Below, piece by piece: positions 26,662 through 35,331 of a stretch of DNA of 64,000 bases. Under the pieces are notes generated by a model. That model was given only the letters and a program-made list of their open reading frames with translations. It had not been told where the DNA came from and did no database searches. How positions within the stretch are numbered: the first letter of the stretch is position 1; every line of letters begins with the position of its first letter. Source of the stretch: Emticicia aquatilis (GTDB lineage Bacteria > Bacteroidota > Bacteroidia > Cytophagales > Spirosomataceae); contig NZ_BMKK01000001.1 in NCBI RefSeq assembly GCF_014644295.1, positions 884,415 through 948,414 on the forward strand, written 5' to 3'. The translations under genes and the position numbers were made by a program.

Positions 26662-27558
26662 ATGAAAATTATTATTGCAGGTGGTTCGGGCTTTTTAGGA
26701 AATGCCCTTGAAAAATACTTGATAGAAAAAAAGCACCAAGTAATTATTCTAAGTAGAAATCCAACTAAACAAAATCAGGTTTATTGGGATGCGAATAGTC
26801 TTGGAAATTGGGTTAGCGAATTGGAAAATGCCGATGCATTAATCAACATGACTGGTAAATCGGTGGATTGTAGATATAACGCGAGCAATAGAAAACAGAT
26901 TTTAGCGTCAAGGATAAACAGCACCAATATTTTGCAGGAAGCTATTGACAAATGCAAGTGTCCTCCGAAAGTATGGTTAAATGCAAGTAGTGCAACTATT
27001 TATATTCATGCCGAAACCCAATTGATGGATGAAGAAAATGGTATCATTGGAGATGATTTTTCGATGAATATTTGTAAAGCATGGGAGGCCGCATTTTTCA
27101 AAAAAGAAAGCACCAATGTCAGAAAAGTCGCTTTGCGAACTTCTATTGTTTTAGGAAATGATGGCGGAGCTTTTCAAAAAATAAAGTCCATAAGTAGATT
27201 AGGATTAGGAGGAAAACAAGGACATGGTGAGCAAATGATGAGTTGGATTCATATCGAAGACTTTTGTAGAGCCGTAGAATATATCATTAACGATGAAAGC
27301 ATCGTCGGGGCAATAAATATTACCGCTCCTGCACCTATCAAAAATACAGATTTTATGCAGCAACTAAGAAAGCTCATGAGCATTCCGTTTGGCATTTCAT
27401 CGCCAGTTTTTATTCTGGAATTAGCAGCTATTTTTATTGGTACCGAAGCCGAACTCTTACTTAAAAGCAGAAATGTTTACCCTAAAAAACTTTTGGGGAG
27501 TGGGTTTAAATTCCGTTTTCCCAATATTGAATTGGCTTTTGATAATTTGCTGTCTTAA
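26662..27558 (+). CDS. TIGR01777-family NAD-dependent epimerase/SDR (YfcH-like)
   Basis: 298 aa from the ATG at 26662 (MKIIIAGGSGFLGNAL); the frame extends into the previous gene without a credible start. It is an extended SDR of the SDR39U family: GGSGFLG nucleotide site, LINMTGKSVDCRYN, SSATIYIHAETQLMDE in place of the usual Tyr-containing motif, and a C-terminal DUF1731-like region (MSIPFGISSPVFILELAAI). Typical members have SATGYYG where this has SATIYIH, so the catalytic Tyr is retained. Physiological substrate unknown. It ends at a strong terminator. Confidence 0.85.
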   Translation: MKIIIAGGSGFLGNALEKYLIEKKHQVIILSRNPTKQNQVYWDANSLGNWVSELENADALINMTGKSVDCRYNASNRKQILASRINSTNILQEAIDKCKCPPKVWLNASSATIYIHAETQLMDEENGIIGDDFSMNICKAWEAAFFKKESTNVRKVALRTSIVLGNDGGAFQKIKSISRLGLGGKQGHGEQMMSWIHIEDFCRAVEYIINDESIVGAINITAPAPIKNTDFMQQLRKLMSIPFGISSPVFILELAAIFIGTEAELLLKSRNVYPKKLLGSGFKFRFPNIELAFDNLLS

Positions 27559-27567
27559 TGAAAAGAA

Positions 27568-27600
27568 AAACCCTGTAAAACTTTAGGTTTTACAGGGTTT
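27568..27600. terminator. Bidirectional intrinsic terminator
   Basis: Perfect 14-bp arms AAACCCTGTAAAAC/GTTTTACAGGGTTT, 5-base loop, between the epimerase and uxs. Confidence 0.9.
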
Positions 27601-27616
27601 CCAAGAACTTATATTA

Positions 27617-28597
27617 TTATTTCTTATTAAACTCACGGTGAGCAACTTCTTCGAAAAGTCTTTCTTTTGGTAAGTTTTTGAAATATTCGTAGGTAATCTT
27701 CAAGCCTTCCGCACGGCTTACCTTTGGCTCCCAACCTAAGATTTCTCTCGCCTTCGTAATGTCTGGTTGACGTTGTTTAGGGTCATCTTTCGGCAATGGT
27801 CTATGCACGATTTTTTGGTCTGTTCCTGTCAATTTGATGATTTCTTCGGCAAATTCATTCATCGTAATTTCTGATGGATTACCGATATTTACAGGGTAAG
27901 CATAATCAGAAAGCAGTAAACGGTAAATACCTTCTACTAAATCATCAACGTAGCAAAATGAGCGAGTTTGTGTACCATCACCAAAGATAGTGAGGTCTTC
28001 GCCACGCAATGCTTGCCCAATGAATGCTGGCAATACACGTCCGTCGTTGAGTCGCATTCTTGGACCATACGTATTAAAAATACGCACGATACGAGTTTCC
28101 AAACCATGATAAGTATGGTAGGCCATTGTCATGGCTTCTTGGAAACGTTTTGCTTCGTCATATACACCACGTGGCCCAACTGGGTTTACGTGTCCCCAAT
28201 ACTCTTCTGTTTGTGGGTGAACTTGTGGGTCGCCATAAACTTCTGATGTTGAGGCTATTATCACTCTTGCTTTTTTCACACGAGCCAAGCCAAGACAGTT
28301 ATGAATACCTAACGAACCCACTTTTAGGGTTTGAATCGGAATCTTCAAATAATCAATCGGGCTTGCTGGTGACGCAAAGTGCAAGATATAGTCGAGTTCG
28401 CCAGGAACGTGAATAAACTTACTCACATCGTGGTGATAAAACTCAAAATTTGGATGCTTGAACAAATGTTCGATATTGCGTAAATCTCCCGTGATTAGGT
28501 TATCCATCGCAATTACATAATGTCCTTCTTTGATAAATCTATCGCAAAGGTGCGAACCCAAAAAACCCGCACCGCCTGTTATTAATACTCTTTTCAT
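27617..28597 (-). CDS. uxs: UDP-glucuronate decarboxylase (UDP-xylose synthase)
   Basis: 326 aa extended SDR that decarboxylates UDP-glucuronate to UDP-xylose, using a tightly bound NAD. Signatures: [62 protein letters not shown] (YDEAKR catalytic Tyr/Lys), [10 protein letters not shown] and [12 protein letters not shown], all near-invariant in this family. Length is standard. It lies 113 bases after ugd on the same strand, so the pair makes UDP-xylose from UDP-glucose. Repeat elements fill the gap, and one ends 3 bases before this ATG. Confidence 0.94.
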   Translation of the reverse strand: MKRVLITGGAGFLGSHLCDRFIKEGHYVIAMDNLITGDLRNIEHLFKHPNFEFYHHDVSKFIHVPGELDYILHFASPASPIDYLKIPIQTLKVGSLGIHNCLGLARVKKARVIIASTSEVYGDPQVHPQTEEYWGHVNPVGPRGVYDEAKRFQEAMTMAYHTYHGLETRIVRIFNTYGPRMRLNDGRVLPAFIGQALRGEDLTIFGDGTQTRSFCYVDDLVEGIYRLLLSDYAYPVNIGNPSEITMNEFAEEIIKLTGTDQKIVHRPLPKDDPKQRQPDITKAREILGWEPKVSRAEGLKITYEYFKNLPKERLFEEVAHREFNKK

Positions 28598-28600
28598 ATA

Positions 28601-28622
28601 CCCCCAACCCCTAAAGGGGAGT
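28601..28622 (-). repeat. Family C repeat immediately upstream of uxs
   Basis: Minus strand CTCCCCTTTAGGGGTTGGGG; almost the same as the 4367-4388 copy inside the dihydroorotase gene. A degraded copy with a CCGCTACTGCGG insert lies at 28674-28705. Confidence 0.65.
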
Positions 28623-28710
28623 TTTTGTTTTAATATTTGTATGAAATTTTATCTTAGTTAACCACCTTTTATCTCCCCTTAGGGATAGTCCGCTACTGCG
28701 GTTAGAGGTT

Positions 28711-30021
28711 TTATTTCACAGTATCTCTACCAACTGAGAAATATGTGTAACCTAAATCACGCATATCTTTTAGTTCGTAAAGGTTACGGCCATCAAAGAT
28801 AACTTTATTTTTGAGAGCTGCTTCCATTTTATCAAAATCTGGCGTACGGAATTCTGGCCATTCGGTCATAATCATCAAGGCATCTGCACCTTCAATGGCT
28901 TCGTATGGGCTTTTAGCGTATTTTACTTTTTTACCAACTACGCCACGTACGTTCTCCATCGCTTCTGGGTCATAAACAACTACTTTGGCACCTGCTTTAC
29001 GCAATTCTTTGATGTTATATAAAGCTGGAGCTTCACGAATATCATCAGTGTGAGGTTTGAAAGCCAATCCCCAAAGAGCAATCGTTTTGCCTTTCAAATC
29101 GCCATCGAAATATGCCTTCACGTGTGGCATCATCTTGGTTTTTTGCTTCTCGTTTACTTTCATTACTGATTTCAAAATTTTGAAATCGTAATCAAACTCA
29201 TTGGCAGTTTTTTCTAAAGCTTGTACGTCTTTCGGGAAACAACTTCCACCGTAACCAATACCAGCAAACAAGAAACGCTTACCAATACGGCTATCAGTAC
29301 CGATACCACGACGAATATCATCTACGTTTGCACCTGCTTTTTCGCAAAGGTTAGCAATTTCGTTCATAAACGTAATCTTCATTGCCAAGAAAGCATTCGC
29401 TGCATATTTTGTCATTTCGGCCGAACGCTCGTCCATAAAAATGATAGGATTACCTTGACGCACCAACGGAGCATAAAGTTTTTCCATTACTTTTTTAGCT
29501 TTTTCAGAAGTTGTACCGATAACTACACGGTCAGGCTTCATGAAATCTTCAACGGCAACACCTTCACGCAAAAACTCTGGGTTCGATACAACATCAAACT
29601 CAACTTTTGCATTTTTGGCTACACGTTCACGTACTTTTTCGGCTGTGCCTACTGGTACTGTACTTTTATCAATAATTACGGCATAGTTTTCGAGCAATGG
29701 GCCAAGGTCATTGGCTACACCCAAAATATATTTCAAATCGGCAGAGCCATCTTCTCCTGGAGGTGTCGGCAATGCCAAGAAAATCACTTGTGCATCTTTG
29801 ATACCTTCAGCCAAATTTGTTGTAAATTTCAAACGACCTTCTTTCGTATTACGGTCGAAAATCACATCTAAACCAGGCTCATAGATTGTTAATTTTCCTT
29901 TGCGAAGTTTCTCAACTTTACGCTCATCAATATCTACACAAGTAACTTGATTACCTGTTTCAGCAAAACAAGTACCCGTCACGAGTCCTACGTATCCTGT
30001 TCCTACTACTGCTATTTTCAT
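28711..30021 (-). CDS. ugd: UDP-glucose 6-dehydrogenase
   Basis: 436 aa; oxidises UDP-glucose to UDP-glucuronate with two NAD. The N-terminal Rossmann domain (MKIAVVGTGYVGLVTG) is followed by STVPVGTAEKV, NPEFLREGVA and the central AEMTKYAANAFLAMKITF. The catalytic Cys is in GIGYGGSCFPKDV and the C-terminal domain has LAFKPHTDDIREAP. All residues expected of the family are present. First gene of the ugd-uxs unit. A TACATTTG box 108 bases upstream is the likely promoter. The nucleotide sugars probably feed extracellular polysaccharide or glycoprotein synthesis encoded elsewhere. Confidence 0.96.
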   Translation of the reverse strand: MKIAVVGTGYVGLVTGTCFAETGNQVTCVDIDERKVEKLRKGKLTIYEPGLDVIFDRNTKEGRLKFTTNLAEGIKDAQVIFLALPTPPGEDGSADLKYILGVANDLGPLLENYAVIIDKSTVPVGTAEKVRERVAKNAKVEFDVVSNPEFLREGVAVEDFMKPDRVVIGTTSEKAKKVMEKLYAPLVRQGNPIIFMDERSAEMTKYAANAFLAMKITFMNEIANLCEKAGANVDDIRRGIGTDSRIGKRFLFAGIGYGGSCFPKDVQALEKTANEFDYDFKILKSVMKVNEKQKTKMMPHVKAYFDGDLKGKTIALWGLAFKPHTDDIREAPALYNIKELRKAGAKVVVYDPEAMENVRGVVGKKVKYAKSPYEAIEGADALMIMTEWPEFRTPDFDKMEAALKNKVIFDGRNLYELKDMRDLGYTYFSVGRDTVK

Positions 30022-30467
30022 AAGTCAAAAATTCCCAGCCCCAAAAGGAGAGTTTTATAGTTTAATCATTTGTTGGGGCATTTACAAACGACTGGATTTA
30101 ATATTATTTGGTCTTTAATTTGTTGGCACAAATGTATAACTTTTTTTAGAAACAAAAATTTTATTCAAACAAAAAAAATAAAAATATTTTTCAAAAATAC
30201 CCACTTAAAGAAGTAAACACCCGATTAAGTCCATTATTTTTAAATATAAATATCATTTTTTGCAAGCCAGTTAATGTATTAATTATAGTAAAAATTTAAG
30301 ATTGCTATATTTCGTTTTTAGATATAGCAAAAGCTATACTTCACAATAATTTTGGAGATTTATCGCTATTAATAGAATTTTCGTTGGTTTTAGCTTGCAT
30401 AGACAAGTTATTCTTTCGTAAATTCACCACTTAAATTATTTGACAATCCTAAAAAGAACATCAAACA
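30022..30467. other. 446-base AT-rich intergenic region
   Basis: No credible gene. It holds a degraded family C repeat (30032-30050), the proposed ugd -7 box, long A/T tracts and TATAGC-AAAA-GCTATA (30323-30338). Both flanking genes are transcribed away from it, so it must carry two promoters; only the ugd one was recognised. Confidence 0.6.
30129..30136 (-). promoter_or_regulatory. Putative ugd -7 promoter box
   Basis: TACATTTG on the minus strand matches TAnnTTTG; the nearest TTG upstream is 16 bases away. Confidence 0.45.
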
Positions 30468-31112
30468 TTGAATAGAAGAGATGCGATACAAAGAGTTGCC
30501 TACCTGATGGGAGGTGCTTTGTCTGCCCCAACAATGATTGCGATGCTCGAAGGCTGCAAATCTAATACTGCAACCGAAGCCGCAACCTCTTTTGCCTTAT
30601 CGACCGACTACAAAAGCTTGGTTGCCGAAATAGCCGAAATCATTGTTCCAAAAACAACAACTCCGGGAGCTAAAGAAGCGGGCGTTGGACCGTTTATTGA
30701 AATGATGTTGAAAGATTGCTACTCTGCTGCTCAACAAGAGCATTTTGTGAAAGGCTTAGATGCACTCGAAGAAGAATCTAAGAAATCAAACGGAGGTAAA
30801 AAGTTTTTGGAAAGTACGCCCGAACAACAAACGGCTGTATTGAAAAAATGTGAAGCTGCTGCCAACGATGAAGCAAAGAAAAATGAAAGTGCAAAGAAAA
30901 TGGTGGACTCTGAAACTGGTCTAACGAAAGAAACTAAGGGTAAAACAGAAGCTCCGCCAACACCTTTCTTTAAAATAATGAAAGAATTGACACTTTTGGG
31001 TTATTTTACTTCAGAAGTAGGTTGCAAACAAGCATTAGCTTATGTAGAAGTACCAGGAAAGTACGAAGGTTGTGTAAAAATGACTCCAGGTCAAAAAGCT
31101 TGGGCGTTATAA
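30468..31112 (+). CDS. Gluconate 2-dehydrogenase subunit 3 family protein (Tat-exported small subunit)
   Basis: 214 aa. The start is a TTG at 30468: the next in-frame ATG would remove the NRRDAIQRVAYLMGG Tat signal, and an in-frame TAA lies 18 bases upstream, so TTG is effectively forced. ALSTDYKSLVAEIAEIIVPKTTTPGAKEAGVGPFIEMML is typical of the gluconate_2-dh3 family. A Lys/Glu/Ala-rich insert (near residues 95-160) is followed by YFTSEVGCKQALAYVEVPGKY. Members carry the Tat signal for the catalytic GMC subunit, whose gene follows 128 bases later and lacks its own signal. Confidence 0.88.
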   Translation: MNRRDAIQRVAYLMGGALSAPTMIAMLEGCKSNTATEAATSFALSTDYKSLVAEIAEIIVPKTTTPGAKEAGVGPFIEMMLKDCYSAAQQEHFVKGLDALEEESKKSNGGKKFLESTPEQQTAVLKKCEAAANDEAKKNESAKKMVDSETGLTKETKGKTEAPPTPFFKIMKELTLLGYFTSEVGCKQALAYVEVPGKYEGCVKMTPGQKAWAL

Positions 31113-31240
31113 AATAGCCAAAGGGTAGATAGTCAACTGTCCACAAAAAATTTGACTATTGTACCAATAATAACACCACTGTTAACCGTGGTCTGTGGAA
31201 TATAGACTAACAAAATACTAAAAATAATCTATTCAATCTG

Positions 31241-32959
31241 ATGAATATTCAAGGTAAAGAAAAAGAGAAAATGACTTACGACGCCATCGTTGTGGGTTCG
31301 GGGATATCAGGTGGCTGGGCTGCCAAAGAATTATGTGAGAAGGGCTTAAAAGTGTTGATGATTGAGCGTGGACGTGATATTAAGCACGTGGAAGGTTATG
31401 AAAATGCGATGAAAAATCCTTGGGATTTCCCACACCGTGGAAACATGGATAATATGGCTCGTGAACAATATTGGGCAAGTGTTCGTACGGGTTATACTGG
31501 CCGTGAAGAACACCGCAATATGTTTGAAAATGATAAAGAAAACCCTTATGGTGAGAAACGTGGATTCGATTGGATTCGTGGGTATCACGTAGGTGGTCGT
31601 TCGTTGATGTGGGGACGCCAAAGCTACCGCTGGAACGAGCGTGATTTCACGGCAAACCTCGAAGACGGTCACGGTATCGACTGGCCGATTCGTTATAAAG
31701 ATTTAGCTCCGTGGTATAGCTACGTTGAGAGTTTCATCGGGGTAAGTGGTACAAAAGATGGCTTAGATGTATTGCCTGATGGTAACTACCAACCAGGTAT
31801 GGAAATGAACTGTGTTGAGAAAGAATTTAAGTCGAGAATTGGAAAGAAATTTGGTGGTCGTGCCGTTACAATCGGTCGTACGGCTCACTTGACTGCTCCA
31901 ACCAAAATCCAAACGGATTTAGGTCGTGCATCTTGCCAATTCCGCAATGCTTGTATGCGTGGTTGCCCTTACGGTGGTTATTTCAGTACACAGTCGGCAA
32001 CTTTGCCAGCGGCCAATAAAACTGGTAATTTGACTTTAACTACCGATAAGATTGTTCACCAAGTAATTTTTGATGACGAAAAAGGTAAAGCAGTTGGTGT
32101 AAAAGCAATCGACCAAAACACAAAAGAAGAATACGAATATTTTGCAAAAATTATCTTCTTGAATGCCTCAGCCATCAACTCAGCGTGGATTATGATGCAG
32201 TCGAAGTCGAAAACTCACCCGAATGGTTTGGGTAATGAGTCGGACCAACTTGGACGTAATATCATGGACCACCACTTAGCAGTTGGTGCTTCGGGTACTT
32301 TCGAGGGCATGGAAGATATGTACTATTATGGCCGTCGTGCCAATGGTATCTACGTGCCTCGTTTTGCAAACTGGGGTAGCGACAAAAAACGTGATTTCGT
32401 TCGTGGATTTGGCTACCAAGGCGGTGCCAGCCGTGCAAGTTGGGGTCGTGGCGGACAGATGGACGGCTTCGGTGCTGATTTCAAAGAAGCAATGACACAA
32501 GTAGGGCCGTGGTCATTTAATATTGGTGGTTTTGGTGAAACTTTGCCAGATTCAAACAACCGCTTTACGCTTTCTGACAAAAAAGATAAGTGGGGCTTAC
32601 CAGTTGTTGAATTTGATGCAGGTTGGGGCGAAAATGCCTTGAAAATGCGTGTAGCAATGATGAACGAAGCAGCCGAAATGCTTGATGCTGCGGGTATAAA
32701 AAATATTCAGACTTACGATGACCGTAGCAAAAACCCAGGTATCGGTATCCACGAAATGGGAACTGCCCGTATGGGACGTGATGCCAAGACTTCGGTTTTG
32801 AACGCCAACAATCAAGTTTGGGGAGCGAGCAACGTATTCGTAACTGACGGTGCAGCGATGACTTCGGCATCTTGCGTAAACCCATCGCTTACATACATGG
32901 CTCTTACGGCTCGTGCAGCAGATTTCGCTGTGAGTGAGTTGAAGAAAATGAATTTGTAA
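31241..32959 (+). CDS. GMC family FAD oxidoreductase (periplasmic sugar dehydrogenase catalytic subunit)
   Basis: 572 aa, no signal peptide. FAD-binding DAIVVGSGISGGWAAKEL starts at residue 14; IHEMGTARMG (catalytic His region) and CVNPSLTYMALTARAAD (Asn) close the active site. Cys232, Cys238 and Cys242 (SCQFRNACMRGCPYGG) have the Cx5Cx3C spacing I recall for the 3Fe-4S site of FAD-glucose dehydrogenases. The upstream Tat-carrying small subunit is its likely escort. Substrates of relatives are glucose, gluconate or the C3 hydroxyl of glycosides. No cytochrome c subunit is adjacent. Confidence 0.9.
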   Translation: MNIQGKEKEKMTYDAIVVGSGISGGWAAKELCEKGLKVLMIERGRDIKHVEGYENAMKNPWDFPHRGNMDNMAREQYWASVRTGYTGREEHRNMFENDKENPYGEKRGFDWIRGYHVGGRSLMWGRQSYRWNERDFTANLEDGHGIDWPIRYKDLAPWYSYVESFIGVSGTKDGLDVLPDGNYQPGMEMNCVEKEFKSRIGKKFGGRAVTIGRTAHLTAPTKIQTDLGRASCQFRNACMRGCPYGGYFSTQSATLPAANKTGNLTLTTDKIVHQVIFDDEKGKAVGVKAIDQNTKEEYEYFAKIIFLNASAINSAWIMMQSKSKTHPNGLGNESDQLGRNIMDHHLAVGASGTFEGMEDMYYYGRRANGIYVPRFANWGSDKKRDFVRGFGYQGGASRASWGRGGQMDGFGADFKEAMTQVGPWSFNIGGFGETLPDSNNRFTLSDKKDKWGLPVVEFDAGWGENALKMRVAMMNEAAEMLDAAGIKNIQTYDDRSKNPGIGIHEMGTARMGRDAKTSVLNANNQVWGASNVFVTDGAAMTSASCVNPSLTYMALTARAADFAVSELKKMNL

Positions 32960-32996
32960 TTGAGTCCATGAACGATGGAAAATAGACCATAGTTAC

Positions 32997-33038
32997 AAAA
33001 AACAGCGAACTTGCCTTTTGATAAGTTCGCTGTTTTTT
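32997..33038 (+). terminator. Intrinsic terminator of the GMC operon
   Basis: AAAAAACAGCGAACTT and AAGTTCGCTGTTTTTT, perfect 16-bp arms, 10-base loop. Confidence 0.9.
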
Positions 33039-33072
33039 GTTTTAATAAAGTTTTTCTCAAATATTTGTATTA

Positions 33073-33095
33073 CACAAGTTAGAAACTTGTGCTAC
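33073..33095. repeat. Palindromic repeat family A, copy 6
   Basis: CACAAGTT (33073-33080), AGA, AACTTGTGCTAC (33084-33095); 15 bases before the next ATG. Confidence 0.7.
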
Positions 33096-33110
33096 AATAC
33101 TGAAAAATTC

Positions 33111-33815
33111 ATGCAAAAACGCCCCAAACGCCGCACTTATACGAAATATATCTTACTGGTTTTCTTGCTTGTCTCGGCGGCGGTGTATGGGTATTTTATG
33201 AAACGCACACCCATTTTATGGGGGTATCATACGTTTTATTTTACACCTAAAAAATATAGAAATACGCTACATCAATTGACTAATGAACGTAAAGAGTTAG
33301 CTTCTAACAGTGATAATCTGAGTAAAGTATTTATTCGTCAGTTTTGTACTTTACTGCCTTTTTGGTACGGCACTCGTTATTCGTTTTATGGGCAGACCGA
33401 AACCCCAGGCAAAGGGAAAATTGCCTGTGGCTATTTCGTGACAACGGTTTTGGAAGATTTGGGCTTAAAAATCGAACGGAATAAACTCGCACAGTTGCCT
33501 TCGGAAGAAATGATAAAATCGCTCGTTGAAAAAGAGTCGATACGTAGGTTTAGTCAATATACTATTACTGATTTTTTGGCGGGTGTTCGAGAAACTGGCA
33601 CTGGGCTTTATGTGGTCGGGCTTGATACGCACACGGGATTTCTGCTCTACCAAAACAACGAAATGCGTTTTATTCATGCCAGTGGTAGGTTTCCGTATGC
33701 GGTCGTAAATGAGCGAGCCAAAGATTCTATCATTTTGGGTAAATCGAATTACCGAATCGTCGGGAAATTGAACGATGATGAAAAGGTTTTGCAGAATTGG
33801 TTGTCGAACCAATAG
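33111..33815 (+). CDS. Membrane-anchored NlpC/P60-like (papain-fold) hydrolase, putative
   Basis: 234 aa from the ATG at 33111 (MQKRPKRRTYTKYILLVFLLVSAAVYGYF), giving a positively charged N-terminus and a single membrane anchor; upstream in-frame codons run through a repeat and terminator. GKGKIACGYFVTTVLEDLGL looks like the Cys-nucleophile helix of NlpC/P60-type enzymes, preceded by FWYGTRYSFYG. DTHTGFLLYQNNEMRFIHASG would supply the catalytic His. Such enzymes cut peptidoglycan peptides or related amides. Assignment is by fold-like pattern only, with no close family name. The DoxX gene follows about 40 bases later. Confidence 0.55.
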   Translation: MQKRPKRRTYTKYILLVFLLVSAAVYGYFMKRTPILWGYHTFYFTPKKYRNTLHQLTNERKELASNSDNLSKVFIRQFCTLLPFWYGTRYSFYGQTETPGKGKIACGYFVTTVLEDLGLKIERNKLAQLPSEEMIKSLVEKESIRRFSQYTITDFLAGVRETGTGLYVVGLDTHTGFLLYQNNEMRFIHASGRFPYAVVNERAKDSIILGKSNYRIVGKLNDDEKVLQNWLSNQ

Positions 33816-33856
33816 TAAACGCTATATTTAACGATACAATCCTAAAAACCGTTCCT

Positions 33857-34216
33857 ATGAAAAACCTAAAACTCATCCTGACTTATCTTTTCGGTACTTT
33901 TTTGATTTTTGGTGGCATCAATCACTTCATCAAACCCGAAATGTATGCTCCTTTTATACCTGATTTTCTGCCAAGTTTGGCCATTAATTATCTAACTGGA
34001 ATCGCAGAAATTGCGGTGGGTGTGGGTGTTTTTATTCCTCGTTTTCGCTCAATGGCTACACTCGGAATCTTGATTATGATGCTGGTGTTTTTGCCGCTTC
34101 ATATCTTCGATGTCTTCAAAGAAAATCCTGCCATCGGTAGCCATCAAGCGGCTTTGATTCGCCTACCTTTGCAGTTTGTATTGATTGCATGGGCGTGGTA
34201 TATCCATAAAAAATAG
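33857..34216 (+). CDS. DoxX-like small membrane protein
   Basis: 119 aa from the ATG at 33857; the frame runs back into the preceding gene but without a likely start. Four hydrophobic helices are visible (LILTYLFGTFLIFGGINHFI, LPSLAINYLTGIAEIAVGVGVFI, MATLGILIMMLVFLPLHIF, LPLQFVLIAWAWYI). GGINHFIKPEMYAPFIPDFLP is characteristic of DoxX-type proteins of Bacteroidota. Possible redox or quinone-linked role, not shown by the sequence. Confidence 0.8.
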   Translation: MKNLKLILTYLFGTFLIFGGINHFIKPEMYAPFIPDFLPSLAINYLTGIAEIAVGVGVFIPRFRSMATLGILIMMLVFLPLHIFDVFKENPAIGSHQAALIRLPLQFVLIAWAWYIHKK

Positions 34217-34258
34217 CTTCCTATACTAAATAGAAAGCTATTGATATATGAGGGTGAT

Positions 34259-34726
34259 TTATTTCAAGAATGAGCGTATCATCCAAGCCATTTTTTCGTG
34301 TTTTGCCAAAACTCCCGTCAAGAAATCAGTTGTTACGGGGTCTTTCAAGTCGGCAATATCATCAATGTCTTTACGGATATTCTTGCAAAGAGTCTCTTGG
34401 TCGGCTAAAAGTACTTTCATTTGTTCGGTCTGATGCTCATTGTACGGGCCTTCGGTCAGGCGAGTGACCGACAAAAACTCTTTCATTGTGCCAATTGCCT
34501 GATACCCCAATTGAGTGATACGTTCGGCAATTTCATCAATGGTTTCGGTCAGAATTTCGTAATGAGATTCATAGAACTTGTGTATTTCCATAAAACTTGG
34601 CCCAGTGATATTCCAATGGTAATTGCGAGTTTTGATGACCAATACGTGTTCGTCGGCCAATAATGTCGATAAAATGTCAGTTATTTTTTGGCTTTCGCTT
34701 TTGGGTATTCCAATACTTGCTTGCAT
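34259..34726 (-). CDS. dps: Dps family DNA-binding ferritin-like protein
   Basis: 155 aa, usual Dps length. It stores iron, consumes peroxide and binds DNA non-specifically in starved or stressed cells. The inter-subunit ferroxidase site is visible in KTRNYHWNITGPSFMEIHKFYESHYEILTETIDEIAERI (His, Asp and Glu residues). The lysine-rich N-terminal tail seen in E. coli is absent, so DNA binding may be weaker. It is followed upstream by a DUF2383 gene on the same strand and starts the stress-related region. Confidence 0.93.
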   Translation of the reverse strand: MQASIGIPKSESQKITDILSTLLADEHVLVIKTRNYHWNITGPSFMEIHKFYESHYEILTETIDEIAERITQLGYQAIGTMKEFLSVTRLTEGPYNEHQTEQMKVLLADQETLCKNIRKDIDDIADLKDPVTTDFLTGVLAKHEKMAWMIRSFLK

Positions 34727-34793
34727 GAATTTAGTTATTTTAAAGATGATTGATAAGGGTATGTGCGAAATTGAGTTTCGTCAGAAACTTTAC

Positions 34794-35285
34794 TCATTGA
34801 GTAATATCTAAAGCCGCAATTTCAGATTTAGTGTCGGTATTGGCTTTCATCAATGACCTAATAATATCCAAAGATTCGGCAATAATTGTTCGTTGTACGA
34901 TTAATAAAGCCCGCAATGGCTCGCTAAGTTCGTTCATTTCTAAAGCCAAATCATAAGCCTTGATGGCTTGGGTATCACCAAACTCGCACGAGTTTAAGAT
35001 TGTGTGTCGATTTTTAGAGCTAAGTGCAGCTTTGAAATCCAACCAAACTTGATGTACTTTTCCTAAGAACGTACTCGAAGTGCTTGGCTCGCCACCAAGT
35101 TTTACGACATATTCGGCCAATGATTCAGCAAAACCATCGCTTTCGTTGATAATACTACCAAATAATCCTTGTAGGTCTTCCTGAGTTACATCGCTTATTG
35201 CTTTCTTGTAGCCATCAATTCTACTGTGATTGATTTCTATTAGCTCGTTGAGGGTATCTCTGAGCGTGTCGTGTTGCGTTTTCAT
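34794..35285 (-). CDS. DUF2383 / PA2169-family four-helix-bundle protein
   Basis: 163 aa from the ATG at 35285 (MKTQHDTLRDTLNELIEINHSRIDGYKKA); an earlier TTG is unlikely. The ferritin-like four-helix pattern has Glu and His residues spaced as in PA2169-type proteins (NELIEINHSRIDGY, SCEFGDTQAIKAYDLAL). These are found with stress proteins; function is not established, and iron binding is possible. It lies upstream of dps on the same strand. A 13-bp inverted repeat with 53-base spacing sits just upstream. Confidence 0.8.
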   Translation of the reverse strand: MKTQHDTLRDTLNELIEINHSRIDGYKKAISDVTQEDLQGLFGSIINESDGFAESLAEYVVKLGGEPSTSSTFLGKVHQVWLDFKAALSSKNRHTILNSCEFGDTQAIKAYDLALEMNELSEPLRALLIVQRTIIAESLDIIRSLMKANTDTKSEIAALDITQ

Positions 35286-35331
35286 GGTATTTATTAAATT
35301 TAAAAGTTGTGTACCCAAAATTTAGTACATA

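Noticed and set aside
29221..29871. Long open frame (216 codons) antisense to ugd
   Set aside because: The opposite strand encodes a near-perfect UDP-glucose dehydrogenase; the composition (Thr, Phe, Cys) is that of a shadow frame.
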